DNA of 6,190 nucleotides, from assembly GCA_030043395.1 (NCBI GenBank), contig JASHXW010000145.1, positions 1-6,190 on the forward strand, in the 5' to 3' direction. A program made the position numbers and the translations under genes. Every line of letters starts with the position of its first letter. Positions within the stretch are counted from its first letter, which is position 1. The stretch comes from Streptosporangiaceae bacterium. Lineage in GTDB: Bacteria > Actinomycetota > Actinomycetes > Streptosporangiales > Streptosporangiaceae. Below the pieces are notes generated by a model. The model ran no database searches, was not told the origin of the DNA, and saw only the letters and a list, made by a program, of their open reading frames with translations. Positions 1-5,360 of the stretch are shown piece by piece.

Positions 1-8
1 GCTCGCGC

Positions 9-638
9 CTACCCGAGGCTGTCGAGCCTGACCTCCTCCAGCGCCTGGGCGGCCGGAACGGGACGAGCAGCAGGGCTGGCCGGCAGGGAGACAGTCGCTG
101 GCTGGACAGCCGGGGGAATCTGCGCCAGATCGCGGCCGGCTCGATGCCGGCCGCGACGAACCTGGGCCGCATGCACCTCGGGCGGTAGCCACACCCACTT
201 GCGGTACGACCAGAACCTGAACAGCGTCCCTATGCCGACCCCGAGGTTCAGCGCGATGACGTTCTCGAGCTTCGTGGTCAGGCCGAAGGCGTAGTTGCTC
301 ATGCCAAGCACCGCGTACTGGATCAGCAGGCCGATGCCGTTCAGGAAGAAGAACATGATGCCCTCGCGGCTGGCCCCGGCCCCGGTCCTGTCGCGGAAGC
401 TCCAGTAGCGGTTGCCGACGAAGGTCACCACGGTCGCGATGACAAGGGCAATGGTGACCGACGTCAGCGGGCCAAGGTGCAAGGTCTGGTGCAAGGGGAT
501 GAAGACCAGGTTGACCACGGCGAGGCCGACAAGGCCGACAATCCCGAACTTGAAGCCTTCGTGTATTAGCTGACGGAAGCGGTGGTAGGTCGCAGCAAGA
601 CGCCGGACCCTGGAACGCGGCGTCAGGGCGTCGCTCAA
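9..638 (-). CDS. GtrA-family membrane protein, downstream tandem copy
   Basis: Small integral membrane protein of the GtrA family (209 aa from the chosen start). Family members are proposed to flip, or help handle, polyprenyl-phosphate-linked sugars at the cytoplasmic membrane. The sequence shows four hydrophobic segments at about residues 31-50, 58-75, 94-115 and 126-140. The family-typical basic/aromatic motifs are NRYWSFR (76-82) and RFWSYRKWVW (141-150). A Pro/Ala/Arg-rich tail of about 60 residues follows and is longer than in most family members. Start choice: the frame stays open to 872, but that stretch lies inside the upstream gene and encodes an Arg/Pro-rich shadow. A TTG at 638-636 overlaps the upstream stop as TTGA, has GGAAAG just before it, and places the protein start close to where homology with the upstream copy begins. 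No ATG or GTG is available between this TTG and the first helix. The family call is firm. The substrate is unknown and the TTG start is inferred. Confidence 0.85.
   Translation of the reverse strand: MSDALTPRSRVRRLAATYHRFRQLIHEGFKFGIVGLVGLAVVNLVFIPLHQTLHLGPLTSVTIALVIATVVTFVGNRYWSFRDRTGAGASREGIMFFFLNGIGLLIQYAVLGMSNYAFGLTTKLENVIALNLGVGIGTLFRFWSYRKWVWLPPEVHAAQVRRGRHRAGRDLAQIPPAVQPATVSLPASPAARPVPAAQALEEVRLDSLG
193..227. repeat. Direct repeat copy 1, inside downstream GtrA gene
   Basis: 35 bases matching 747-781 with a single mismatch (position 218, t here and g in the other copy). It encodes the conserved RFWSYRKWVW end of helix 4. Shorter matches also occur at the same 554-base offset (319-332 with 873-886, and 348-358 with 902-912), so the two conserved domains are aligned at DNA level without gaps. 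Confidence 0.9.
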
Positions 639-1162
639 CTCTGCTTTCCGGCCTCGTCCGGCTTCGTCTGGCCTTGCGCCGGGGCGGTCGTCAGGACGGG
701 CTGGAGCTCCTCGTGGCCTTCCGGCGCAGCGTGCGGAGCAGCCCAGACCCACTTGCGGTACGACCAGAACCGGAACAGCGTGCCCAGCACGATGCCGATG
801 TTGCTGGCGACGACGAACGACAGGTTGTCGGTCTTGCCGAGGCCGTAGTAGGTGAAGCCGACTACGGCCCATTGGATCAGCAGGCCCACGCCGTTGAGCG
901 CGAAGAACATGACGGTCTCGCGCGGGACCGTGGTGCGCTCGCGGTGCCGGAAGCTCCAGTACCGGTTGGCGACGTAGCTGGTGATCGTCGTGACGATCAC
1001 GGCGACCGTTGCAGCAGTCAGCGGCCCGGTGTGGAGATGGAACTTCAGGTAGCTGTTGACCAGGTTGTAGACGATCACGCCGGCGATGCCGATGATGCCG
1101 AACTTGGCACCCTCATGGATGAGCAGCCTGAAACGCTCGTAAAGAGCCCTGACGCTACTCAC
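635..1162 (-). CDS. GtrA-family membrane protein, upstream tandem copy
   Basis: First gene of a two-gene minus-strand operon, 175 aa, GtrA family. It has four predicted membrane helices at about residues 20-40, 48-65, 83-105 and 113-131. The conserved motifs are HEGAKFG before helix 1, NRYWSFR (67-73) after helix 2 and RFWSYRKWVW (131-140) after helix 4. A polar tail of about 35 residues follows. The start is GTG at 1162-1160, supported by GGAGGA at 1175-1170 with a 7-base spacer. Hand alignment to the downstream copy over 133 gap-free positions gives about 76 identities (57%), so the pair arose by duplication and then diverged. Known relatives are small components of O-antigen glucosylation cassettes and, in mycobacteria, Rv3789, which is linked to decaprenyl-phosphoryl-arabinose use in cell-wall arabinan synthesis. 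A role with polyprenyl-linked sugars here is inferred from family membership. No glycosyltransferase lies beside it. Confidence 0.9.
   Translation of the reverse strand: MSSVRALYERFRLLIHEGAKFGIIGIAGVIVYNLVNSYLKFHLHTGPLTAATVAVIVTTITSYVANRYWSFRHRERTTVPRETVMFFALNGVGLLIQWAVVGFTYYGLGKTDNLSFVVASNIGIVLGTLFRFWSYRKWVWAAPHAAPEGHEELQPVLTTAPAQGQTKPDEAGKQS
747..781. repeat. Direct repeat copy 2, inside upstream GtrA gene
   Basis: Partner of 193-227, with 34 of 35 bases identical. It encodes the same residues in the same frame. Recombination between the two copies would remove 554 bases and leave one in-frame hybrid GtrA gene. Confidence 0.9.
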
Positions 1163-1169
1163 TGAGGAG

Positions 1170-1175
1170 TCCTCC
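1170..1175 (-). promoter_or_regulatory. Ribosome binding site of upstream GtrA gene
   Basis: GGAGGA on the minus strand, 7 bases before the GTG at 1162-1160. It decides that start codon, since the gene has no ATG near its beginning. Confidence 0.75.
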
Positions 1176-1274
1176 GATCGACTTGGTCACCACGCGGTGC
1201 TACCCCTGCCGCCGGGGGTCAAAGCACTGCTGTCCGCAAGATTACCGTGCCGCCTGGACCGGCGTGCCTACTGA

Positions 1275-1310
1275 GCAAATCATGACGTTAGTGAGTCGCC
1301 AGTCATTTGC
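1275..1310. repeat. Interrupted inverted repeat, possible operator
   Basis: GCAAAT (1275-1280) is mirrored by ATTTGC (1305-1310), and ATGAC (1282-1286) is mirrored by GTCAT (1302-1306). The two pairings overlap at 1305-1306, so they are alternative or offset rather than one continuous stem. The repeat sits about 100 bases before the ATPase start and about 110 before the GtrA start. It could be a regulator site for either unit, but no regulator gene is in the window. Confidence 0.35.
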
Positions 1311-1320
1311 TGCCCGATCG

Positions 1321-1336
1321 CTCTGAGCTTTCAGAG
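1321..1336. repeat. Perfect 6-bp inverted repeat with 4-base loop
   Basis: CTCTGA, loop GCTT, TCAGAG. It lies 72 bases before the ATPase start in the divergent spacer. It may be a small hairpin in a leader or an operator half-site pair. It is too short to exclude chance, and no T-run follows, so it does not look like a terminator. Confidence 0.3.
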
Positions 1337-1407
1337 GTACGCGAAGCAAGTCCTGGCGTCGGCTTATTAATTCGGCACTGTCAGTACCTACAGGTAAGGT
1401 CGCGGGC

Positions 1408-2343
1408 GTGGCTGATCCTGACATCCTCATCCGGGCCAGGGGCCTCACCAAGAAATTCGGGGACTTTACCGCTGTTGACGGGATCGACTTCGAGCTAAGC
1501 CGTGGCGAGGTGTTCGGCTTCCTCGGGCCGAACGGGGCGGGGAAGTCGTCGACCATGCGGATGATCGGCTGCGTGTCTCCGCGCTCCGGCGGAGAACTGA
1601 CCATACTCGGGCTCGATCCGCAGCGCGATGGCCCGGCGATCAGGGCCAGGCTCGGTGTGGTGCCCCAGGAAGACACGCTCGATGTCGAGCTGACTGTCCG
1701 TGAGAACCTGCTCATCTACGGTCGCTATTTCGGCTTGCCCAGGGACGTCATCAGGGAGCGCACCGCAAGGCTGCTCGACTTCGTCCAGCTCACCGAGCGC
1801 GCGAACGATCAGGTCGACCCGCTCTCCGGCGGGATGAAGCGCCGGCTGACGATCGCCAGGTCGCTGATCAGCGAGCCGGAGATCCTGCTGCTCGACGAGC
1901 CAACGACCGGCCTTGACCCGCAGGCCAGGCACGTTGTCTGGGACCGGCTCTACCGGCTTAAGCGCGATGGCGTCACGCTGGTCCTGACGACCCACTACAT
2001 GGACGAGGCAGAGCAGCTGTGCGATCGCCTCGTCGTGATGGACGGCGGCAAGATCGCTGCTGAGGGCTCGCCCAGGGAGCTCATCGAGCGCTACTCCACG
2101 CCTGAGGTGCTCGAGCTGCGGTTCGCCCTGCAGAGCCACGAGCAGGCGGCCGAGAAGCTCGCGGACGTCCCGGCGGACCGGATCGAGGTCCTCGCCGACC
2201 GGATCTTGCTGTACGCGGTCAGTGGTGAGCAGGTTCTCGATGCCGTGCGTGCGCGCGGGCTCGAGCCTCAGACGTCGCTGGTTCGCCGCAGCACGCTGGA
2301 GGACGTGTTCCTGCGGCTCACCGGGCGCCGTCTGGAGGACTGA
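1408..2343 (+). CDS. ABC-2 exporter ATP-binding subunit, NodI/DrrA-like
   Basis: Cytoplasmic ATPase (311 aa) that should power export by the two permeases encoded next. All nucleotide-binding motifs are present: Walker A GPNGAGKSS (40-48), Q-loop Gln87, ABC signature LSGGMKRRL (139-147), Walker B ILLLDEP (159-165) with Asp163 and Glu164, D-loop GLD (168-170) and switch His196 in TTHYMDEAEQLCDR. The stretch around VPQEDTLDVELTVRENLLIYGRYFG (86-109 region) is typical of the NodI branch. The C-terminal extension of about 80 residues ends in STLEDVFLRLTGR, as in DrrA-type exporters of drugs and lipids. The GTG start has AGGTAAGG 8 bases upstream. The stop overlaps the next gene as TGATG, indicating translational coupling. 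The enzyme class is certain, but the substrate cannot be read from the ATPase. Confidence 0.95.
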   Translation: MADPDILIRARGLTKKFGDFTAVDGIDFELSRGEVFGFLGPNGAGKSSTMRMIGCVSPRSGGELTILGLDPQRDGPAIRARLGVVPQEDTLDVELTVRENLLIYGRYFGLPRDVIRERTARLLDFVQLTERANDQVDPLSGGMKRRLTIARSLISEPEILLLDEPTTGLDPQARHVVWDRLYRLKRDGVTLVLTTHYMDEAEQLCDRLVVMDGGKIAAEGSPRELIERYSTPEVLELRFALQSHEQAAEKLADVPADRIEVLADRILLYAVSGEQVLDAVRARGLEPQTSLVRRSTLEDVFLRLTGRRLED

Positions 2344-3119
2344 TGGCGCAGGCACTCGCGGTCAGGCAGTTCAAGTTCTGGATGACCAACTACCGGCGCA
2401 CCTGGCAGGGGACGATCTACTCCAGCGTGCTCAGCCCCGTGCTCTACCTAGGAGCGATGGGCGTCGGGCTGGGCAAGCTCGTCGACGCGCACGGCACCGC
2501 CGGCCTGGGGCACGTCAGCTACCTCACGTTCCTGGCGCCAGGGCTCATCGCGGCCGCCGGGATGCAGACGGCGATCGGCGAGTCGACTTACCCGGTTTAC
2601 GGGTCGGTGAAGTGGCTGAAGACCTACCAGGCCGCCATCTCCACGCCGATGCGGCCAGCCGACTTGTTCCACGGTCACCTGCTGTTCACGACCTTGCGGC
2701 TGGTGATGAACTCGGCCGTGTTCCTTGCCGTCATGGCCGCGTTCGGCGCCATCGAGTCGCCATGGGCGCTCGCTTGCTTGCCAGCGGCAGTCTTGACGGG
2801 GCTTGCGTTCGCAACCCCGATAGAGGCCTATGCGATGACGGTCACCAAGGAAACCTCGTTCACGATGATCTTCAGGTTCGGGATGATCCCCCTGTTCCTG
2901 TTCTCTGGCACGTTCTTCCCGGTCACGCAGCTTCCCGCCGTGGTGCGGCCGCTTGCCTACATCACGCCCCTCTGGCACGGGGTCGAGTTGTGCAGGTCGC
3001 TCAGCCTCGGCCAGGCTCAGCTCGGAGCGTCGGTGTTGCACGTGGGCTACCTCGTGGCGGTGGCGGCGCTGGGCATCTGGTGGGGGAACCGCACGTACCA
3101 GCGGAGGCTCTATGCCTGA
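2343..3119 (+). CDS. ABC-2 transporter permease 1, DrrB/NodJ-like
   Basis: Integral membrane subunit (258 aa) of the exporter. Six hydrophobic segments are visible at about residues 25-45, 60-80, 113-135, 141-165, 178-198 and 231-249, the usual ABC-2 layout. The family signature runs through MIPLFLFSGTFFPVTQLP (181-198), followed by LAYITPLWHGVELCR (204-218), as in NodJ and DrrB. The short N-terminal amphipathic stretch with YRRTW (17-21) before helix 1 resembles the coupling region that contacts the ATPase. The ATG start overlaps the ATPase stop by one base and has GGAGGA at 2334-2339, a short 3-base spacer, so reinitiation by coupled ribosomes is likely. It shares the ATPMR/STPMR loop motif (about residue 100) with permease 2 but is otherwise clearly diverged, suggesting a heterodimer rather than a recent duplication. 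Confidence 0.92.
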   Translation: MAQALAVRQFKFWMTNYRRTWQGTIYSSVLSPVLYLGAMGVGLGKLVDAHGTAGLGHVSYLTFLAPGLIAAAGMQTAIGESTYPVYGSVKWLKTYQAAISTPMRPADLFHGHLLFTTLRLVMNSAVFLAVMAAFGAIESPWALACLPAAVLTGLAFATPIEAYAMTVTKETSFTMIFRFGMIPLFLFSGTFFPVTQLPAVVRPLAYITPLWHGVELCRSLSLGQAQLGASVLHVGYLVAVAALGIWWGNRTYQRRLYA

Positions 3120-4014
3120 GCAGCTCAGCGAGACCGCTGCCGGGCGAGCCCCCAGCGGGGACAGCGCCACCGGAGGGATCGCGGATCGCCTCGCTGAGTT
3201 GCCGCTGCGGATCCTGCCGGTCGCGATGCTGCGTACCAGGAGCTCAGGGTTCGGCGGCAAGGGCAGCGCCCGGCTGATCGAGCGGCATGCCAGGGTCTAC
3301 CGGCACACCTGGGGGGTGCTGATCTCCGGGTTCTTCGAGCCGCTGTTCTACCTGCTGTCGATCGGCGTTGGCCTGGGTCACCTTGTCGGCACGGTGACCG
3401 GGCCGACCGGGAAGGTCGGTTTCACCAGTTTCGTCGCTCCGGCGCTGCTCGCCACGTCCGCGATGAACGGCGCCGTGATGGACTCGACCTTCAACGTCTT
3501 CTTCCGCCTCAAGTACGCCAAGCTCTACGACGCCGCGCTCGCCACGCCCATGCGCTCGGACGAGATCGCGGCTGGCGAGATCGGCTGGGCGCTGATCAGG
3601 GCCGGCATCTACTCGGTGGCGTTCATGGTCGTGATGCTGGCGATGGGCCTGCTGCACTCGGCATGGGCGGTCCTGGCAGTCCCTGCGGCGCTGCTGATCG
3701 GGTTCGCGTTCGCCGGTGCCGGGATGGCCGCGACCACGTACATGAAGAGCTGGCAGCACTTCGAGTTCGTCACCTTGGCGACGTTGCCGATGTTCCTGTT
3801 CTCCACGACGTTCTATCCGCTCAGCGTCTATCCCCGGGCGATCCAGATCATCGTGGAATGCACGCCGCTGTACCAGGGCGTCGTGATCATGCGCGGCCTG
3901 ACCCTGGGCGGGGTCAACTCGTCGATGCTGTGGAACGTGGCGTACCTGCTGGTGATGGGCCTCGCGGGCTTGTTCGTGGCAGGACGCAGGATTAGCCGCC
4001 TGCTGCTGAAGTAG
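3112..4014 (+). CDS. ABC-2 transporter permease 2, NodJ-like, with N-terminal extension
   Basis: Second membrane subunit (300 aa). After about 60 polar N-terminal residues come six hydrophobic segments at about 70-92, 104-124, 157-180, 186-207, 218-237 and 272-290. The features FFEPLFYLLSIGVGLG (74-89), ATSAMNG (114-120), ATPMRSDEIAAGE (144-156) and LPMFLFSTTFYPLSVYP (225-241) match the pattern of NodJ proteins, which work with NodI in lipo-oligosaccharide export. Start choice: ATG at 3112 with GGAGG at 3103-3107, giving an 8-base overlap with permease 1. The frame extends further upstream, but only inside permease 1 as a shadow. The extension is longer than in typical NodJ and is rich in Gly, Ser and Ala before a Leu-rich amphipathic piece (27-41). 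It may interact with the ATPase or partner permease, but this is not known. The exporter probably contains one copy of each permease and two ATPases. Confidence 0.92.
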   Translation: MPEQLSETAAGRAPSGDSATGGIADRLAELPLRILPVAMLRTRSSGFGGKGSARLIERHARVYRHTWGVLISGFFEPLFYLLSIGVGLGHLVGTVTGPTGKVGFTSFVAPALLATSAMNGAVMDSTFNVFFRLKYAKLYDAALATPMRSDEIAAGEIGWALIRAGIYSVAFMVVMLAMGLLHSAWAVLAVPAALLIGFAFAGAGMAATTYMKSWQHFEFVTLATLPMFLFSTTFYPLSVYPRAIQIIVECTPLYQGVVIMRGLTLGGVNSSMLWNVAYLLVMGLAGLFVAGRRISRLLLK

Positions 4015-4082
4015 GCCGCTGCGAGCCGCGGGGATTGCCCGGCTGGAGTCCGGCACGCCAAGGTGAGCCGGCCAGCCACATC

Positions 4083-4094
4083 TACGATGGCGAG
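4083..4094 (+). promoter_or_regulatory. Candidate -10 element for a leaderless oxidoreductase transcript
   Basis: TACGAT at 4083-4088 fits the TAnnnT -10 pattern and lies 6 bases before the ATG at 4095. That is the spacing expected if transcription begins at the A of the start codon. No Shine-Dalgarno-like sequence precedes the ATG at normal distance, in contrast to other genes in this window. No clear -35 is seen (AAGGTG at 4060-4065 occupies the position). Confidence 0.4.
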
Positions 4095-5270
4095 ATGAGC
4101 TCGTCGTCTGAGATCAGGACTTCGCAGACACCCAGCCTCGACGCGTCGTTGGTCGTCATCGGCGCCGGACCCTACGGAGTTGCGGTCGCCGCGCATGCTC
4201 AGGAGCGGGGGATTAACACCACTGTCCTCGGGCGTCCGATGGACTTCTGGACCAGTCATATGCCCGAGGGGATGTTCCTGCGATCCGGGCTCGACTGGCA
4301 CCTCGACGCCGCCGGGGAGCACACCTTCGAGGCATTCGCGGAGGAGCGCGGGATCGCACGGCAAGACGTCGATCCGGTGCCGATCGCGGTCTTCCTGGAC
4401 TACGCGGAGTGGTTCCAGGCGGTTAAGCACGTCGATGTGACCGAGAAGCTGGCCTCGTCCGTGACCCATGCCGACGGCCGGTTCCTGATCACGCTGGATG
4501 ACCAGACAGCTATCACCGCCGATCGCGTCGTGGTGACGCCTGGGGCCAGGTACTTCAGGCGTCTCCCCGACTGGGCTTCCCGGCTGACGAGCCGTGGCGC
4601 GCACACTGTCGACCTAGTCGACTTCAACGACCTCGATGGCGCCCGCGTGCTGATAGTCGGCGGTCGGCAGAGCGCCTACGAGTGGGCCGCCCTGCTAGGT
4701 GAGCATGGCGCCCGGCAGGTCGACATCGTCCACCGTCACGCCGAGCCCCGATTTGATCGCGTCAGCTGGGCGTTCGTGAATCCCTACGTGGAGCAGACAC
4801 TGACCACGCCGGGGTGGTGGCGCAACCTCAGTCCGGAAGAGCGGCAGCGCATCGACCGCCAGTTCTGGGAAGTCGGGCGGCTGACCCTGGAGTGGTGGCT
4901 GACGCCGCGCCTTACCGGGGACGTCTTCCGTCGCTGGCCGGAAACCGAGGTAGCGAACGTCGAGGAACACGCGGACGGGACCGTTGATGTCGCCTTGTCC
5001 AACGGGGAGAAGCTCGTCGTCGACCAGGTCCTGTTCGCGACCGGCTACCAGCCTGACCTGTCGAAGGTGCCGTACCTGCGGGACCTGCTGCCCGAGATCG
5101 AGGTGGCCGACGGGAGCCCAGTACTCGACGAGTGGTTCCAGGCGAGCGTCCCGGGCCTGTCCATCACTGGATTTGCGGCCACGCGCGACTTCGGCCCGTT
5201 CTTCGGCTTCACTAAGGGCTGCCCGGCTGCGGCTCGCCTCACCGTAGACGGCCTGCTCCGAGCAAGCTGA
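4095..5270 (+). CDS. FAD/NAD(P)-dependent oxidoreductase, FMO/N-monooxygenase-like fold
   Basis: Soluble flavoprotein (391 aa) with two dinucleotide-binding folds. The FAD-binding fold has GAGPYG (23-28) in VVIGAGPYGVAVAAHA. The NAD(P)-binding fold has IVGGRQSAYEWAALL (187-201), a GGxQSA variant of GxGxSA. The ATGYQPDL motif (315-322) is the ATG-containing loop found in flavin monooxygenases and N-hydroxylating enzymes. WTSHMPEGMFLRS (52-64) and a C-terminal DFGPFFGFTKGCPAAARL (365-382) look like substrate or FAD contacts conserved within this group. The classical FMO fingerprint FxGxxxHxxxY is not visible, so a simple FMO or Baeyer-Villiger assignment is not justified. The substrate is unknown. 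Start choice: ATG at 4095, since the first Rossmann strand begins 18 residues later. An upstream TTG at 4035 would add 20 unremarkable residues. It lies 80 bases after permease 2 on the same strand, so it may be partly co-transcribed, and it converges on the sigma factor gene. Confidence 0.85.
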   Translation: MSSSSEIRTSQTPSLDASLVVIGAGPYGVAVAAHAQERGINTTVLGRPMDFWTSHMPEGMFLRSGLDWHLDAAGEHTFEAFAEERGIARQDVDPVPIAVFLDYAEWFQAVKHVDVTEKLASSVTHADGRFLITLDDQTAITADRVVVTPGARYFRRLPDWASRLTSRGAHTVDLVDFNDLDGARVLIVGGRQSAYEWAALLGEHGARQVDIVHRHAEPRFDRVSWAFVNPYVEQTLTTPGWWRNLSPEERQRIDRQFWEVGRLTLEWWLTPRLTGDVFRRWPETEVANVEEHADGTVDVALSNGEKLVVDQVLFATGYQPDLSKVPYLRDLLPEIEVADGSPVLDEWFQASVPGLSITGFAATRDFGPFFGFTKGCPAAARLTVDGLLRAS

Positions 5271-5285
5271 CCCTGATTTTCGGGG
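5271..5285 (+). terminator. Small hairpin directly after oxidoreductase stop
   Basis: CCCTGA, loop TTT, TCGGGG: a 6-bp stem with one G-T wobble, beginning on the base after the stop codon. No T-run follows on either strand, so it is at best a weak, non-canonical terminator between the two convergent genes. Confidence 0.3.
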
Positions 5286-5290
5286 GGCCT

Positions 5291-5357
5291 CGGCGGCGCG
5301 GGGATGGGGGTTTCGGCGGCGCGGGGGTGGGGGTTTCGGCGGCGCGGGGTGGGGTTT
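5291..5357. repeat. Three-copy G-rich tandem repeat between convergent genes
   Basis: Units at 5291-5313 (23 bases), 5314-5336 (23) and 5337-5357 (21). Each begins CGGCGGCGCGGGG, then has a second G-run and ends in GGGGTTT. Units 1 and 2 differ by one base, and unit 3 is two bases shorter. The array ends 3 bases before the sigma factor stop codon. On the minus strand it is strongly C-rich and forms the 3' untranslated end of the sigma factor message. On the plus strand it has six runs of four or more G. Confidence 0.9.
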
Positions 5358-5360
5358 CGG

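Larger units (their letters stand above)
1163..1407. promoter_or_regulatory. Divergent intergenic region between GtrA pair and ABC operon
   Basis: 245 bases separating two divergent transcription units, so both promoters should lie here. I could not place a convincing -35/-10 pair in either direction. The best hint towards the ABC genes is the AT-rich TTATTAATT around 1364-1372, standing out in GC-rich DNA, about 35-44 bases before the GTG start. Towards the GtrA genes there is a TTGACC at 1222-1217, but no good -10 at 16-18 bases. There is no GGAAT element on either strand, so this is not an obvious sigma-R promoter. AGGTAAGG at 1392-1399 is a plausible ribosome binding site for the ATPase gene. 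Two inverted repeats are listed separately. Confidence 0.5.

Noticed and set aside
639..872. Longer N-terminus for the downstream GtrA protein
   Set aside because: It would overlap the upstream GtrA gene by 78 codons and encodes an Arg/Pro-rich stretch with no counterpart in the paralogue.
1164..1175. Near-palindrome overlapping the GtrA ribosome binding site, possible occluding hairpin
   Set aside because: The arms are separated by a single base, too tight to fold as a hairpin, and the match follows simply from a GGAGGA next to CTCCTC.
1242..1715. 157-residue minus-strand frame across the divergent spacer
   Set aside because: Most of it is antisense to the ATPase's Walker A region, with Ser/Pro-rich shadow composition and no domain.
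1495..2355. 286-residue minus-strand frame under the ATPase gene
   Set aside because: Antisense shadow of a gene with complete ABC motifs. The composition is typical of reverse-strand GC-rich coding DNA.
2953..3111. Extended start of permease 2 inside permease 1
   Set aside because: The residues are a frame-shadow of permease 1 helices (Arg/Ser/Trp-rich). The ATG at 3112 has a good GGAGG upstream.
4035..4054. Possible terminator hairpin between permease 2 and the oxidoreductase
   Set aside because: Only about 5 base pairs with a bulge and no T-run. Not distinguishable from chance pairing in GC-rich DNA.
4035..4094. TTG start adding 20 residues to the oxidoreductase
   Set aside because: The added residues show no conservation signal. 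The ATG at 4095 already leaves 18 residues before the first Rossmann strand and has a -10-like element at leaderless spacing.
3244..4604. Long minus-strand frames under permease 2 and the oxidoreductase
   Set aside because: Arg/His/Gln/Pro-rich shadows with no membrane segments or motifs, fully covered by well-supported plus-strand genes.
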